This document shows, piece after piece, positions 18,732 to 27,290 of a stretch of 64,000 nt of DNA. The translations under genes and the position numbers were made by a program. Position 1 is the stretch's first letter, and each line of letters begins with the position of its first letter. The stretch lies in NCBI GenBank assembly GCA_035353855.1, contig DAOQAK010000012.1, forward strand, positions 8,383 to 72,382, written 5' to 3'. Source of the stretch: Bacteroidales bacterium. GTDB lineage: Bacteria > Bacteroidota > Bacteroidia > Bacteroidales > CG2-30-32-10. The notes beneath the pieces were generated by a model. That model was not told the DNA's origin. It was given only the letters and a program-made list of their open reading frames with translations, and made no database searches.

Positions 18732-19166
18732 ATGGCAAAACTTTATGAACAGGAATCACCGGCAATAAACCTTATAGGTGCAGGTACGGTGATAAAAGGC
18801 GATGTAAAATCGAATGGGGATATTCGTATTGACGGAACTTTAATAGGATCGGTAAATTCGAAAGGAAAACTTGTAGTAGGAACTTCAGGAAACATCGATG
18901 GAGAAATTATTTGCCAGAATGCTGATTTATCAGGAATAATTAAAGCACAAATCACCGTTTCGGAATTGCTTTCAATTAAAGCTACTGCAAAAATAACAGG
19001 TGATGTAATTACCAATAAACTTGCTATTGAACCCGGAGCTATATTTTCCGGATCGTGCAGTATGAATAATCCACAGACTAACCCGATCAAAGAAACAAAA
19101 TTCGGCGAAAGAGTTGAACCACTAAAACCTAATGAACCACAGAAAACCAAAGAACACGCTTCGTGA
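18732..19166 (+). CDS. Bactofilin (polymer-forming cytoskeletal protein)
   Basis: 144 residues. Residues about 12-115 form the bactofilin right-handed beta-helix, with repeated G-[DE]-[VI] turns (GTVIKGDVKSNGDIRIDGTLIGSV ... GKLVVGTSGNIDGEI). A polar proline-rich tail follows. Bactofilins assemble into non-polar filaments at the membrane and organise envelope proteins. The gene overlaps the AtpZ-like gene by 35 bases, so it is translated from the same transcript as the ATP synthase F0 genes. Confidence 0.88.
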   Translation: MAKLYEQESPAINLIGAGTVIKGDVKSNGDIRIDGTLIGSVNSKGKLVVGTSGNIDGEIICQNADLSGIIKAQITVSELLSIKATAKITGDVITNKLAIEPGAIFSGSCSMNNPQTNPIKETKFGERVEPLKPNEPQKTKEHAS

Positions 19167-19350
19167 TTATGGTCGGTATTCAAGCATTGCTTTTCAGATG
19201 CTGGTGATTATTGGAGTTGGAATTTTCGGGGGCTTCAAACTGGATGAATATTTAAAATTGAAATTTCCTGTTTTTGTTTTAATATTTTCTTTTTTATCGG
19301 TGGCATTAGCTATCTATTATGTTGTTAAAGATTTAATACGGAAAAAATAA
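19132..19350 (+). CDS. AtpZ/AtpI-family ATP synthase accessory protein
   Basis: 72 residues with two transmembrane helices (about 19-38 and 44-65), the G-x-x-x-G segment GVGIFGGFKLDEYL and a short basic tail (VKDLIRKK). This matches the small AtpI/AtpZ-like proteins at the head of F-ATPase operons, which help assemble the c-ring or carry ions for it. It begins inside the bactofilin gene and is followed after 3 bases by another membrane gene. Confidence 0.78.
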   Translation: MNHRKPKNTLRDYGRYSSIAFQMLVIIGVGIFGGFKLDEYLKLKFPVFVLIFSFLSVALAIYYVVKDLIRKK

Positions 19351-19353
19351 ATC

Positions 19354-19743
19354 GTGGAAAAATATTTTAATAAGTTCATCTTACGGTTATTTATTTATAC
19401 AATAATTCTTGCTTTAGTTGTTTTTATACTGGATAGGATATTAAAGCAGGAATACATAACACCTATACTTTATTCATTTTTCCCGTTTTATTTTTTATTG
19501 ACAGCCGTATTATTTCGTTTTTTAATCAAAGCAAAAAAAACAAAATTTTCCTCCTTCGCTAACCGCTTTATGCTGGCTACTTTTGCAAAGATGATGATTT
19601 GTCTGGCAGTAATGCTTTCCTATGTTTTTTTAAATAAAAGTAATGCCATCCCTTTTATATTATCATTTTTTGTTTGTTATGTTTTATATACCATTTTTGA
19701 AGTCATTTCATTGTTAAAATTTCCATTCGACAGAGAAAAATAA
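19354..19743 (+). CDS. Four-helix membrane protein of the ATP synthase operon
   Basis: 129 residues, GTG start, four predicted transmembrane helices (about 8-26, 38-58, 72-92, 97-117). Position between the AtpZ-like gene and atpB suggests a second AtpI-type assembly protein, but there is no diagnostic motif. Similar unnamed proteins at this place are usual in Bacteroidota. Confidence 0.65.
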   Translation: MEKYFNKFILRLFIYTIILALVVFILDRILKQEYITPILYSFFPFYFLLTAVLFRFLIKAKKTKFSSFANRFMLATFAKMMICLAVMLSYVFLNKSNAIPFILSFFVCYVLYTIFEVISLLKFPFDREK

Positions 19744-19871
19744 ATTTTAATCAGCACAAAAAGTTTTTTTACAGAAATTATTTTTTCATAGCAAAAAAAA
19801 GTTGATTTTTTTCGTACAGGATTATGAATTATTATATATCTTGCAGCATTGTTTAAATAGCCTTGCTTTAT

Positions 19872-21005
19872 ATGCTGAAGAATATTCAAAAAATAAATAT
19901 CCGGTTTTTACTCATCATCGTTTTATTCCTTCCTGCTTTATTCCTGAAAGCTGAAAATGGCGAACAGAAAGGAAATCCCGAAAGCAAAACCGAGAAAGAA
20001 AAAAAATTCAATGCCGGCGAAATGATAATGGAGCATATTGCCGATGCACATGAATGGCACATTATCACTATTGGTAAAACAGATATTGCTATCCCGCTTC
20101 CCGTGATACTTTTGGATGATGGAAAATTAGTGATATTCAGTTCCGGAAATTTTCATCACGGAACAGAACCTTATAAAGGATATAAACTGGAAACCGAAGG
20201 CGAGAATAAAGGGAAAATAGTTAAAGTAAATGATGAAGGCGAAACAATTAAAGAAGCAGTTCTTCCTCTTGATTTTTCAATTACAAAAAACACGCTTACA
20301 TTATTTATTGTAATGATTATATTATGTGTGGTTTTTATTTCAATAGCACGCAGATACACAAAACACACCAATGAAGCTCCCCGCGGATTGCAGTCGGTAC
20401 TGGAATTTGTAATTATTTTTCTTCGCGATGATGTTGTGAAACCTGCTATTGGCGAAAAAAAATATGAACGCTATATGCCTTACCTGCTAACGTTGTTCTT
20501 TTTTATTTTCTTTGGAAATTTATTAGGACTGATACCGATTTTTCCCGGTGGCGCTAATTTAACAGGTAATATTGCAATTACAATGATTCTTGCATTATTT
20601 ACTTTCACCATTACTACTTTCAGTGGGAATAGAAATTATTGGTTGCACATCATTAATACTCCCGGCGTACCATGGTGGTTAAAATTTCCATTACCGCTTA
20701 TGCCTATTGTTGAAATTATTGGTGTAATAACAAAACCATTTGTGTTGATGGTCCGTCTGTTTGCAAATATTTCAGCAGGACATATTATTGCACTTGGTTT
20801 TTTTAGTTTGATATTTATTTTCGGAGAAGTGAATGTAGGTATAGGATATGGCGCATCAGTCGTTTCTGTCTTTTTTACTATATTCATGGGGTTACTCGAA
20901 TTACTTGTTGCTTTTCTGCAGGCATATGTATTTACACTGCTTTCGTCATTATATTTTAGTATGGCAATAGAAGAGCACGAACACCATGAAGAACATGCAC
21001 ATTAA
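19872..21005 (+). CDS. atpB: ATP synthase F0 subunit a
   Basis: 377 residues from the ATG at 19872 (a TTG at 19863 is in frame but unneeded). An N-terminal signal-like segment (FLLIIVLFLPALFLKA) and a periplasmic insert of about 110 residues precede the conserved part, which is typical of Bacteroidota. The membrane core has NLLGLIPIFPGG and LMVRLFANISAGH, whose arginine is the essential stator residue facing the c-ring. The C-terminus is histidine-rich (EEHEHHEEHAH). It provides the proton half-channels of the F0 motor. Confidence 0.93.
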   Translation: MLKNIQKINIRFLLIIVLFLPALFLKAENGEQKGNPESKTEKEKKFNAGEMIMEHIADAHEWHIITIGKTDIAIPLPVILLDDGKLVIFSSGNFHHGTEPYKGYKLETEGENKGKIVKVNDEGETIKEAVLPLDFSITKNTLTLFIVMIILCVVFISIARRYTKHTNEAPRGLQSVLEFVIIFLRDDVVKPAIGEKKYERYMPYLLTLFFFIFFGNLLGLIPIFPGGANLTGNIAITMILALFTFTITTFSGNRNYWLHIINTPGVPWWLKFPLPLMPIVEIIGVITKPFVLMVRLFANISAGHIIALGFFSLIFIFGEVNVGIGYGASVVSVFFTIFMGLLELLVAFLQAYVFTLLSSLYFSMAIEEHEHHEEHAH

Positions 21006-21045
21006 AATTAAAATGAACTTTTTTAATAACTAAACCATAACAATT

Positions 21046-21306
21046 ATGTCACTATTATCAGTAATCATGCAGACAGTAAGCGACCTGGCACCTATAGCAA
21101 AAATGGGAGCCGGTATAGGCGCAGGTATTGCAGCAATCGGAGCAGGTATAGGAATTGGCCGCATCGGTGGCAGTGCAATGGAATCCATTGCCCGTCAACC
21201 CGAAGCCATGGGCGATATCCGTTCGAATATGATTGTAGCCGCTGCACTTATTGAAGGAGTTGCTTTCTTCGCTATTGTAGTTTGTTTGTTGATACTTTTC
21301 ATCTAA
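21046..21306 (+). CDS. atpE: ATP synthase F0 subunit c
   Basis: 86 residues, two transmembrane helices with glycine-rich GAGIGAGIAAIGAGIGIG (about 21-38), the polar loop ARQPE (49-53) and the ion-binding Glu70 in ALIEGVAFF. The surrounding residues are of the proton type and lack the usual sodium-binding pattern. It forms the c-ring. A strong hairpin follows, then an unrelated gene, before atpF. Confidence 0.95.
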   Translation: MSLLSVIMQTVSDLAPIAKMGAGIGAGIAAIGAGIGIGRIGGSAMESIARQPEAMGDIRSNMIVAAALIEGVAFFAIVVCLLILFI

Positions 21307-21313
21307 GCAAACA

Positions 21314-21354
21314 AAGTAAATTCATCCCGACGGTTGGTCGGGATGAACTTACTT
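21314..21354 (+). terminator. Strong hairpin between atpE and the inserted gene
   Basis: AAGTAA plus TTCATCCCGAC (21314-21331) pairs with GTCGGGATGAA plus TTACTT (21337-21354), 17 pairs with one internal mismatch and a 5-base loop. No T-run follows directly, although TTTTTG comes about 8 bases later. It may partly terminate transcription or protect the atpE end of the mRNA, which would raise subunit c output relative to the downstream subunits. Confidence 0.6.
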
Positions 21355-21417
21355 ATTAGTTTTTGTTGTATGTTTATGGCAACAAGTAATATTAAGTAAA
21401 TAGTTAAAAGGTCAAAA

Positions 21418-21810
21418 GTGATAGAAGAAAAAAATAAAATACTAAGTTTTTATGATCTTGAAGTTTATCAAAGGTCTTATGATGCTTGTATTATTCTTTC
21501 AAAAAAAATTCTTCCATTATTACCTGTCTCTGAAAAATTTGATTTAAGCAATCAATTATCAAGGTCATCTAAAGCAATCCCCCGCTTAATAACAGAGGGT
21601 TTTGCAAAGAAACATCAAAAAAAAGGTTTCCAAAAATATTTAGATGATGCATTAGCAGAATCTAACGAAACACAAGTTGGATTAAATCAAGCTCGCGATT
21701 TATATAATGTCGAATACTCTACGGAATCAGGAAATGATTTATCACAAGAATATAAAATTATAAGTAAACAGATATTTCGGTTAAAGGAAGCCTGGAATAA
21801 ATTTTCATAG
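21418..21810 (+). CDS. Four-helix bundle protein (23S rRNA intervening-sequence family)
   Basis: 130 residues, GTG start. FYDLEVYQRSYDACIILSKKI and FDLSNQLSRSSKAIPRLITEGFAKK are the family hallmarks, followed by YLDDALAESNETQVGLNQARDL. These proteins were first found in rRNA intervening sequences and occur widely as free-standing genes of unknown function. It sits between atpE and atpF, with non-coding flanks of 111 and 78 bases, whereas the other atp genes from atpF on are spaced 12-99 bases apart. It looks like a passenger inserted in the operon. Confidence 0.85.
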   Translation: MIEEKNKILSFYDLEVYQRSYDACIILSKKILPLLPVSEKFDLSNQLSRSSKAIPRLITEGFAKKHQKKGFQKYLDDALAESNETQVGLNQARDLYNVEYSTESGNDLSQEYKIISKQIFRLKEAWNKFS

Positions 21811-21888
21811 TACTATAAATTAACCTAAAACAAATTACAAAAAACTTGGCTAGTAGCCATTAACCAATAACATAAAACTTAAAATATT

Positions 21889-22383
21889 ATGGAACTCGTA
21901 ACTCCGCATATAGGTTTAATTTTCTGGATGACGCTTTCGTTTGCCCTTTTAATTTACATCCTTGGAAAATTTGCATGGAAGCCTGTAATGAAAGCATTGA
22001 AAGAACGTGAAAATTCCATCAACGATGCTTTAAAAGCAGCCGATAAAGCACGCGAAGAAATGTCGCAACTTGCATTTAGTAACGAGCAGCTTATCAAAGA
22101 AGCAAAAGAAGAACGCGATGTGTTATTGCGCGATGCAAGAAAAATTCGTGATAATGTCATTGATGAAGCAAAAATAAAAGCTGAAGAAGAAGCGAAAAGG
22201 ATTATAGAAACAGCCAAAGAAAATGTTCATTTCGAAAAAATGGCAGCTATCACTGATTTAAAAAATCAATTAGCAATACTATCAATTGAAATTGCTGAAA
22301 AGATTTTAAAAGAAGAACTTTCGAAAAGCGAAAAGCAGAAAGAACTTATTGATAAATTATTAAATGAAATAAATTTTAATTAA
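21889..22383 (+). CDS. atpF: ATP synthase F0 subunit b
   Basis: 164 residues: one N-terminal membrane helix (GLIFWMTLSFALLIYILGKFAW, about 8-29) and a long charged coiled coil (AADKAREEMSQLAFSNEQL ... EEEAKRIIETA). It is the peripheral stator linking F0 to F1. The FAWKPV motif after the membrane helix is typical. Confidence 0.92.
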   Translation: MELVTPHIGLIFWMTLSFALLIYILGKFAWKPVMKALKERENSINDALKAADKAREEMSQLAFSNEQLIKEAKEERDVLLRDARKIRDNVIDEAKIKAEEEAKRIIETAKENVHFEKMAAITDLKNQLAILSIEIAEKILKEELSKSEKQKELIDKLLNEINFN

Positions 22384-22436
22384 AAAATTCAGAAAGTATT
22401 TACAATAATAAAATCGAATTCTGATTATTTATAAAG

Positions 22437-22994
22437 ATGAAAGAATCGCGTATAGCTGTCAGGTATGCCAAAGCATTATTCGAACTTGCACTCGAACAAA
22501 AAAATACGGATGCAGTTTTTTATGATATGAAATTGGTAGCTGATACCTGTCATTCCAATAAAGATTTTAGGTTGATGCTTATAAGCCCCATTATCAACAG
22601 TGATAAAAAAAGAAATATTTTAAAATTAATTTTTGAAAATAATATAAATAAATTATCGCAGGCATTTCTTAATATTATTACAGCAAAACGCAGAGAATCG
22701 TATATCGAGCAAATTGCAAACCAGTATATTTCTCTTTACAGGGATAATAAGGGAATTGAAACGGTTTATCTTACAACTGCTGTTAAAGCTGATGATGAAA
22801 TCAAAACAAAAGTAAAATCAGTGGTCAATAAATTCACTAAAAAAGAAGTTGAATTAATTGAAGATATCAAGACTGAAATCATAGGTGGGTTTGTTCTTAA
22901 TTTCGGGCATTATCAGTATGACGATAGTATCCGGAATAAAATTATAAAACTAAAACGCGAATACAATATTAATATTTACGAAAAAGGATTTTAA
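22437..22994 (+). CDS. atpH: ATP synthase F1 subunit delta
   Basis: 185 residues. It starts with the delta/OSCP signature RIAVRYAKALFELALEQ, and the C-terminal IGGFVLNFGHYQYDDSIRNKIIKLKREY is characteristic. It joins the b-subunit stator to the top of F1. Located between atpF and atpA as usual. Confidence 0.92.
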   Translation: MKESRIAVRYAKALFELALEQKNTDAVFYDMKLVADTCHSNKDFRLMLISPIINSDKKRNILKLIFENNINKLSQAFLNIITAKRRESYIEQIANQYISLYRDNKGIETVYLTTAVKADDEIKTKVKSVVNKFTKKEVELIEDIKTEIIGGFVLNFGHYQYDDSIRNKIIKLKREYNINIYEKGF

Positions 22995-23093
22995 AAAATT
23001 GTTATTTGGTTATTAATAGAATTGAAATAATAATCCATGACGCAAAGCAAATTACAATAAATGACAGCGAAGTAAATGACTAATTAAAAAATT

Positions 23094-24680
23094 ATGGCAG
23101 ATATTAAACCCGCCGAAGTATCGGCAATTTTAAGACAGCAATTATCGGGATTTAAAATGGAATCGGAACTTGAAGAAACGGGTACTGTTCTTCAGGTTGG
23201 TGATGGCATTGCACGTATTTACGGATTAACCAATGCTCAGTCGGGCGAGTTGGTTGAATTTGTTAAAGACGGAATGAAAAGTATTGTACTGAATCTTGAA
23301 GAAGATAATGTGGGTGTTGTACTTCTTGGCGAATCTACTCATATTAAAGAAGGCGATACGGTAAAACGAACAGGCAATATAGCTTCTGTTAAAGTTGGGG
23401 AAGGTATGTTGGGAAGGGTTATTAATACTGTTGGTGAACCTATCGACGGTAAAGGCCCTATTAAAGGCGAAGTTTACGAGATGCCTCTTGAAAGAAAAGC
23501 ACCGGGTGTAGTTTTTCGTCAGCCTGTGAATCAGCCATTGCAAACCGGTATAAAACCTATTGATGCAATGATACCCATTGGTCGCGGGCAGCGTGAACTT
23601 ATTATCGGCGACCGTCAGACCGGAAAATCAGCTATTGCTATCGATACAATTATAAATCAGAAAGAATTTTTTGATAAAGGTCAGCCTGTTTATTGTATAT
23701 ATGTTGCTATAGGGCAAAAAGGCTCTACTGTTGCCAATGTAGTAAAGACATTGGAAGACCACGGTGCAATGCAATATACAATAGTAATTGCCGCACCGGC
23801 ATCATATCCTGCCGCAATGCAGTTTTATGCACCATTTACAGGCGCTGCTATTGGTGAATTCTTCAGGGATACCGGAAGATCTGCATTGGTTATTTATGAC
23901 GACCTTTCAAAACAGGCAGTTTCTTATCGTGAAGTTTCGTTGTTGCTCCGTCGTCCACCCGGACGTGAAGCATATCCCGGTGATGTTTTTTATCTTCACT
24001 CCAGGTTGCTTGAAAGAGCTGCAAGAATAATTTCTTCCGATGATATTGCAAAACAAATGAACGATCTTCCTCCATCTATAAAACATTTGGTTAAAGGCGG
24101 AGGTTCCCTTACAGCGCTTCCTATTATTGAAACACAGGCAGGCGATGTATCAGCATATATTCCAACGAATGTGATTTCAATTACCGACGGACAAATTTTC
24201 CTTGAAACAAATTTATTTAACTCAGGTATTCGTCCTGCTATCAATGTGGGTATTTCAGTATCACGTGTTGGTGGTAATGCGCAAATCAAATCAATGAAAA
24301 AAGTTGCAGGAACATTAAAGCTTGACCAGGCTCTTTTCCGCGAATTGGAAGCATTCTCTAAATTCGGTTCCGACCTTGATGCAGCTACTGTTTCTACACT
24401 TGAAAAAGGAAAAAGGAATGTGGAAATTTTAAAACAACCACAATATTCTCCTATGACTGTTGAGAAACAGATAGCCATAATTTATTGCGGCACCAAAGGT
24501 TTATTAAGAAATATTCCTATTGATAAGATCCGAGAATTTGAAGAAGAGTTTCTTCATTTTATGGAGTTGCATCATAAGGATGCTTTAGAAACATTAAAAT
24601 CAGGAGTTCTTTCTGACGATGTTACTAAATTACTTGAAAAAACAGCTACTGATCTATCACATAAATATCAAGCTAAATAA
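23094..24680 (+). CDS. atpA: ATP synthase F1 subunit alpha
   Basis: 528 residues. Walker A is GDRQTGKSAI (about 170-179); PAINVGISVSRVGGNAQ carries the conserved arginine that completes the catalytic sites of beta. The N-terminal beta-barrel (VLQVGDGIARIYGL) and C-terminal helical domain are complete. It forms the F1 hexamer with beta, whose gene is not in this window. Confidence 0.97.
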   Translation: MADIKPAEVSAILRQQLSGFKMESELEETGTVLQVGDGIARIYGLTNAQSGELVEFVKDGMKSIVLNLEEDNVGVVLLGESTHIKEGDTVKRTGNIASVKVGEGMLGRVINTVGEPIDGKGPIKGEVYEMPLERKAPGVVFRQPVNQPLQTGIKPIDAMIPIGRGQRELIIGDRQTGKSAIAIDTIINQKEFFDKGQPVYCIYVAIGQKGSTVANVVKTLEDHGAMQYTIVIAAPASYPAAMQFYAPFTGAAIGEFFRDTGRSALVIYDDLSKQAVSYREVSLLLRRPPGREAYPGDVFYLHSRLLERAARIISSDDIAKQMNDLPPSIKHLVKGGGSLTALPIIETQAGDVSAYIPTNVISITDGQIFLETNLFNSGIRPAINVGISVSRVGGNAQIKSMKKVAGTLKLDQALFRELEAFSKFGSDLDAATVSTLEKGKRNVEILKQPQYSPMTVEKQIAIIYCGTKGLLRNIPIDKIREFEEEFLHFMELHHKDALETLKSGVLSDDVTKLLEKTATDLSHKYQAK

Positions 24681-24692
24681 ATCATCGGAGTC

Positions 24693-25577
24693 ATGGCCAG
24701 TTTAAAGGAAGTAAGAATACGTATAGCATCAGTAAAGTCGACGCAGCAAATTACCAGTGCTATGAAAATGGTTTCAGCTTCAAAGTTGAAACGTGCGCAA
24801 AATGCCATAATCAAAATGCGTCCTTATGCTGCCAAGCTGAAAGAAATACTGGAAAACCTAAGCGCAAGCCTTGATACTTCTGAAAGTGTTTTTTCAAAAG
24901 AAAGAAAAATTCAGAAAGTTTTACTGGTTGCGATTACTTCAAACAGGGGACTGTGCGGAGCTTTCAATACCAATGTGATAAAACTTACTTTGAATACATT
25001 ACAAACAAAATATGCCGAGCAATACAAGAATGGGAATGTTGATTTAATTTGCATCGGGAAAAAAGCGATTGATTTTTTTGTGAAAAAAAAGTATTCTGTT
25101 ATTGATAAGAATACCAAAATTCTGGATGCTGCAAGTTTTGAAAATGCTGCACCTATTGCCGAACAACTGATGAAATGGTTTGAGACCGGGAAATACGACA
25201 GAATTGAAATCATTTATAACCAGTTCAAAAATGCAGGTGTACAGATTTTAGTTAACGAACAGTATTTGCCTGTGGCTCCTCCAAAAACCAATGTATCTGT
25301 AACAAAGAAACAACAAACCGATTACATTTTTGAACCGGGTAAAAAAGAAATCGTTTCTGAACTTATTCCTAAATCATTAAAAATTCAATTCTATAAAGCA
25401 ATCCTTGATTCTGTTGCTTCAGAACATGGCGCACGAATGACCGCAATGCACAAAGCTACTGACAATGCTGATGGATTACTTAAAGAACTCCGCTTATCAT
25501 ATAACAAAGCACGACAGGCTGCAATTACCAGTGAAATACTTGAAATTGTAAGTGGTGCAGAAGCGTTAAAAGGTTAA
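24693..25577 (+). CDS. atpG: ATP synthase F1 subunit gamma
   Basis: 294 residues; the rotating shaft of F1. The N-terminal helix ASLKEVRIRIASVKSTQQITSAMKMVSASKL and the C-terminal helix ASEHGARMTAMHKATDNADGL ... ARQAAITSEILEIVSGAEAL are diagnostic, and ITSNRGLCGAFN lies in the central domain. It is 12 bases after atpA and is the last gene of the operon before a strong terminator. Confidence 0.96.
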   Translation: MASLKEVRIRIASVKSTQQITSAMKMVSASKLKRAQNAIIKMRPYAAKLKEILENLSASLDTSESVFSKERKIQKVLLVAITSNRGLCGAFNTNVIKLTLNTLQTKYAEQYKNGNVDLICIGKKAIDFFVKKKYSVIDKNTKILDAASFENAAPIAEQLMKWFETGKYDRIEIIYNQFKNAGVQILVNEQYLPVAPPKTNVSVTKKQQTDYIFEPGKKEIVSELIPKSLKIQFYKAILDSVASEHGARMTAMHKATDNADGLLKELRLSYNKARQAAITSEILEIVSGAEALKG

Positions 25578-25596
25578 GAGGATAAGATATCAATTT

Positions 25597-25634
25597 AAAT
25601 TGGGGGCATTTTGCAAATGCCCCCAATTTTTTTT
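25597..25634 (+). terminator. Terminator of the ATP synthase operon
   Basis: A perfect 15-bp stem (25597-25611 with 25615-25629), core TTGGGGGCATTT, with a 3-base loop and a T-run. It is the strongest terminator in the window and shows that the operon ends at atpG. Confidence 0.95.
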
Positions 25635-25766
25635 GAAAAAGCATAAAAAATCAAAATACAAATGAAAATTAAAGTTCCGTCTTTGTTATTTTTTTTTCAC
25701 ACTTTTTTCGCAAATTTTGTATTTGTTTATTTATAACTTTACATCATAAACTTAAAATAAATTGTT

Positions 25767-26285
25767 ATGAATAAAAAAATTGAAAATATTTTAAATCGTC
25801 AGGTCGACAGGGAAGCATACTCTTCCCAGTTGTATCTTGCAATGGCATCATGGGCTGAAGCATCAGGATTGGAAGGCATTTCACAATGGTTCTATGTACA
25901 GTCAGACGAAGAACGGCTTCATATGCTTAAATTCATTCATTATATCAATGAGCGCGGAGGAAATGCAATAGTTCCTTCAATAAAACTTCCTCCTGCAAAA
26001 TTCAAAGATGTTGCTGATGCATTCGCGCAAACTTTAAAACATGAAGAATTCATTACTGCATCAATCAATGAAATTGTTGCATTATGTAATTCTGAAAAAG
26101 ATTTCACCACACAAAATTTTGTTCAGTGGTTTGTTGCAGAACAGATACAGGAAGAAAAATCAGCACGTGCAATTATTGATAAAATAAATCTGTTGGGAAA
26201 ACAAAATCTATATTTGTTAGACAAGGATATTATGGCAATGCGTGCAGCTGCTGAACCCGGTGGTGGTGCGGCTCCTGTTGCTTAA
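25767..26285 (+). CDS. ftnA: Ferritin (iron storage)
   Basis: 172 residues forming a four-helix ferritin. Ferroxidase ligands are recognisable: Glu in REAYSSQLYLAMA, the EERLHM pair (E49, H53 region), and the later glutamates in LKHEEFITASI and VAEQIQEEKSARAI. The protein oxidises ferrous iron and stores it in a 24-mer shell. The C-terminal tail is glycine-rich (EPGGGAAPVA). It is a single-gene unit. TAACTTTA at 25734-25741 is a near-match -7 element. Confidence 0.93.
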   Translation: MNKKIENILNRQVDREAYSSQLYLAMASWAEASGLEGISQWFYVQSDEERLHMLKFIHYINERGGNAIVPSIKLPPAKFKDVADAFAQTLKHEEFITASINEIVALCNSEKDFTTQNFVQWFVAEQIQEEKSARAIIDKINLLGKQNLYLLDKDIMAMRAAAEPGGGAAPVA

Positions 26286-26291
26286 AAATAT

Positions 26292-26319
26292 AAAAGACAG
26301 CGAAAAGCTGTCTTTTTTT
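26292..26319 (+). terminator. Terminator of ferritin
   Basis: AAAAGACAGC (26292-26301) pairs perfectly with GCTGTCTTTT (26307-26316) around a GAAAA loop, with further T's. Confidence 0.9.
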
Positions 26320-26401
26320 ATACTATGGTTCGCGTTCGTTTAACGAAGTGTAACGAGTGCAGAGATGTACACATTAATATAGTCAATGGTTGTTGGGTTT
26401 T

Positions 26402-27290
26402 GCGACTGGTTAGGTCAAATGTCAAAAATTATTAGTAAAAAATATCTCTCTTGCAACTTACTACTATCAACCAAACCAACAGCCATCAACTAAAAACTAA
26501 TGACGCAAATTCAATTTTATATTTTCTATTTGCTATTATCTATTTTCAATAAAAGGTCATAGGTTGAAAGGTATAGCGGCTGGTTAAGTCAAAGGTCAAA
26601 AATTATTAGTAAAAAATATCTCTCTTGCAACTTACTACTATCAACCAAGACAGCAGCCATCAACTAAAAACTAATGACACAAATTCAATTTTATATTTTC
26701 TATTTGCTATTATCTATTTTCTATAAAAGGTCATAGGTTGAAAGGTATAGCGGCTGGTTAAGTCAAAGGTCAAAAGCTTATAGAAAAAAAATATTTTTCC
26801 ATCAACTAGCTACTATCAACCAAACCAGCAGCCATCAACCAAAAACTAATGACGCAAATTCAATTTAACATTTTCTATTTGCAATCATAAATTTACAATA
26901 AAGGTTATAGGTTGAAGGTCATAGCAACAAGCTAAGTCAAAGGTAATATGGATAAGGTAGAAACACAATCAACATAAAACATTCAGCAAAACCAGCAGCC
27001 ATCAACCAAAAACTAATGACAAAAATTCAATTTAACATTTTCTATTTGCTATTATCTATTTTCAATAAAAGGTCATAGGTTGAAAGGTATAGCGGCTCGT
27101 TAAGTCAAAGGTCAAAAGCTTATAGTAAAAAAATATTTTTCCATCAACTAGCTTCTATCAACCAAACCAGCAGCCATCACCCAAAAACTTATAACAAAAA
27201 TTCAATTTAATATTTTCTATCATCAATTTACTATAAAGGTCATTGGTTTATAGGTTGGGCAGCTTGTTATGTAAAAGATAGAAAGTTATA
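26402..27290. repeat. Array of five ~174-bp tandem repeats plus a partial sixth
   Basis: Units begin at 26402, 26576, 26750, 26924 and 27092 (spacing 174, 174, 174, 168), with a partial copy from 27259. Each starts GCGGCTGGTTAAGTCAAAGGTCAAAA or a variant (first 20 bases best conserved) and contains CAGCCATCAAC and ACTAATGAC blocks before TTTTCTATTTGC. The first two copies are nearly identical and the others more diverged. No reading frame persists through the units. The array fills the whole gap of about 1 kb between ferritin and the fucosidase gene, and its last bases touch the fucosidase stop codon. Not a CRISPR: units are too long and there are no spacers. Confidence 0.88.

Noticed and set aside
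18743..19183. 146-codon minus-strand frame opposite bactofilin
   Set aside because: The plus strand carries a plain bactofilin repeat pattern; the opposite frame is a by-product of its regular codons.
23996..24478. 160-codon minus-strand frame inside atpA
   Set aside because: atpA is complete and highly conserved on the plus strand.
26402..27290. CRISPR array
   Set aside because: Units are about 174 bp, directly abutting, with no unique spacers and no cas genes in the window.
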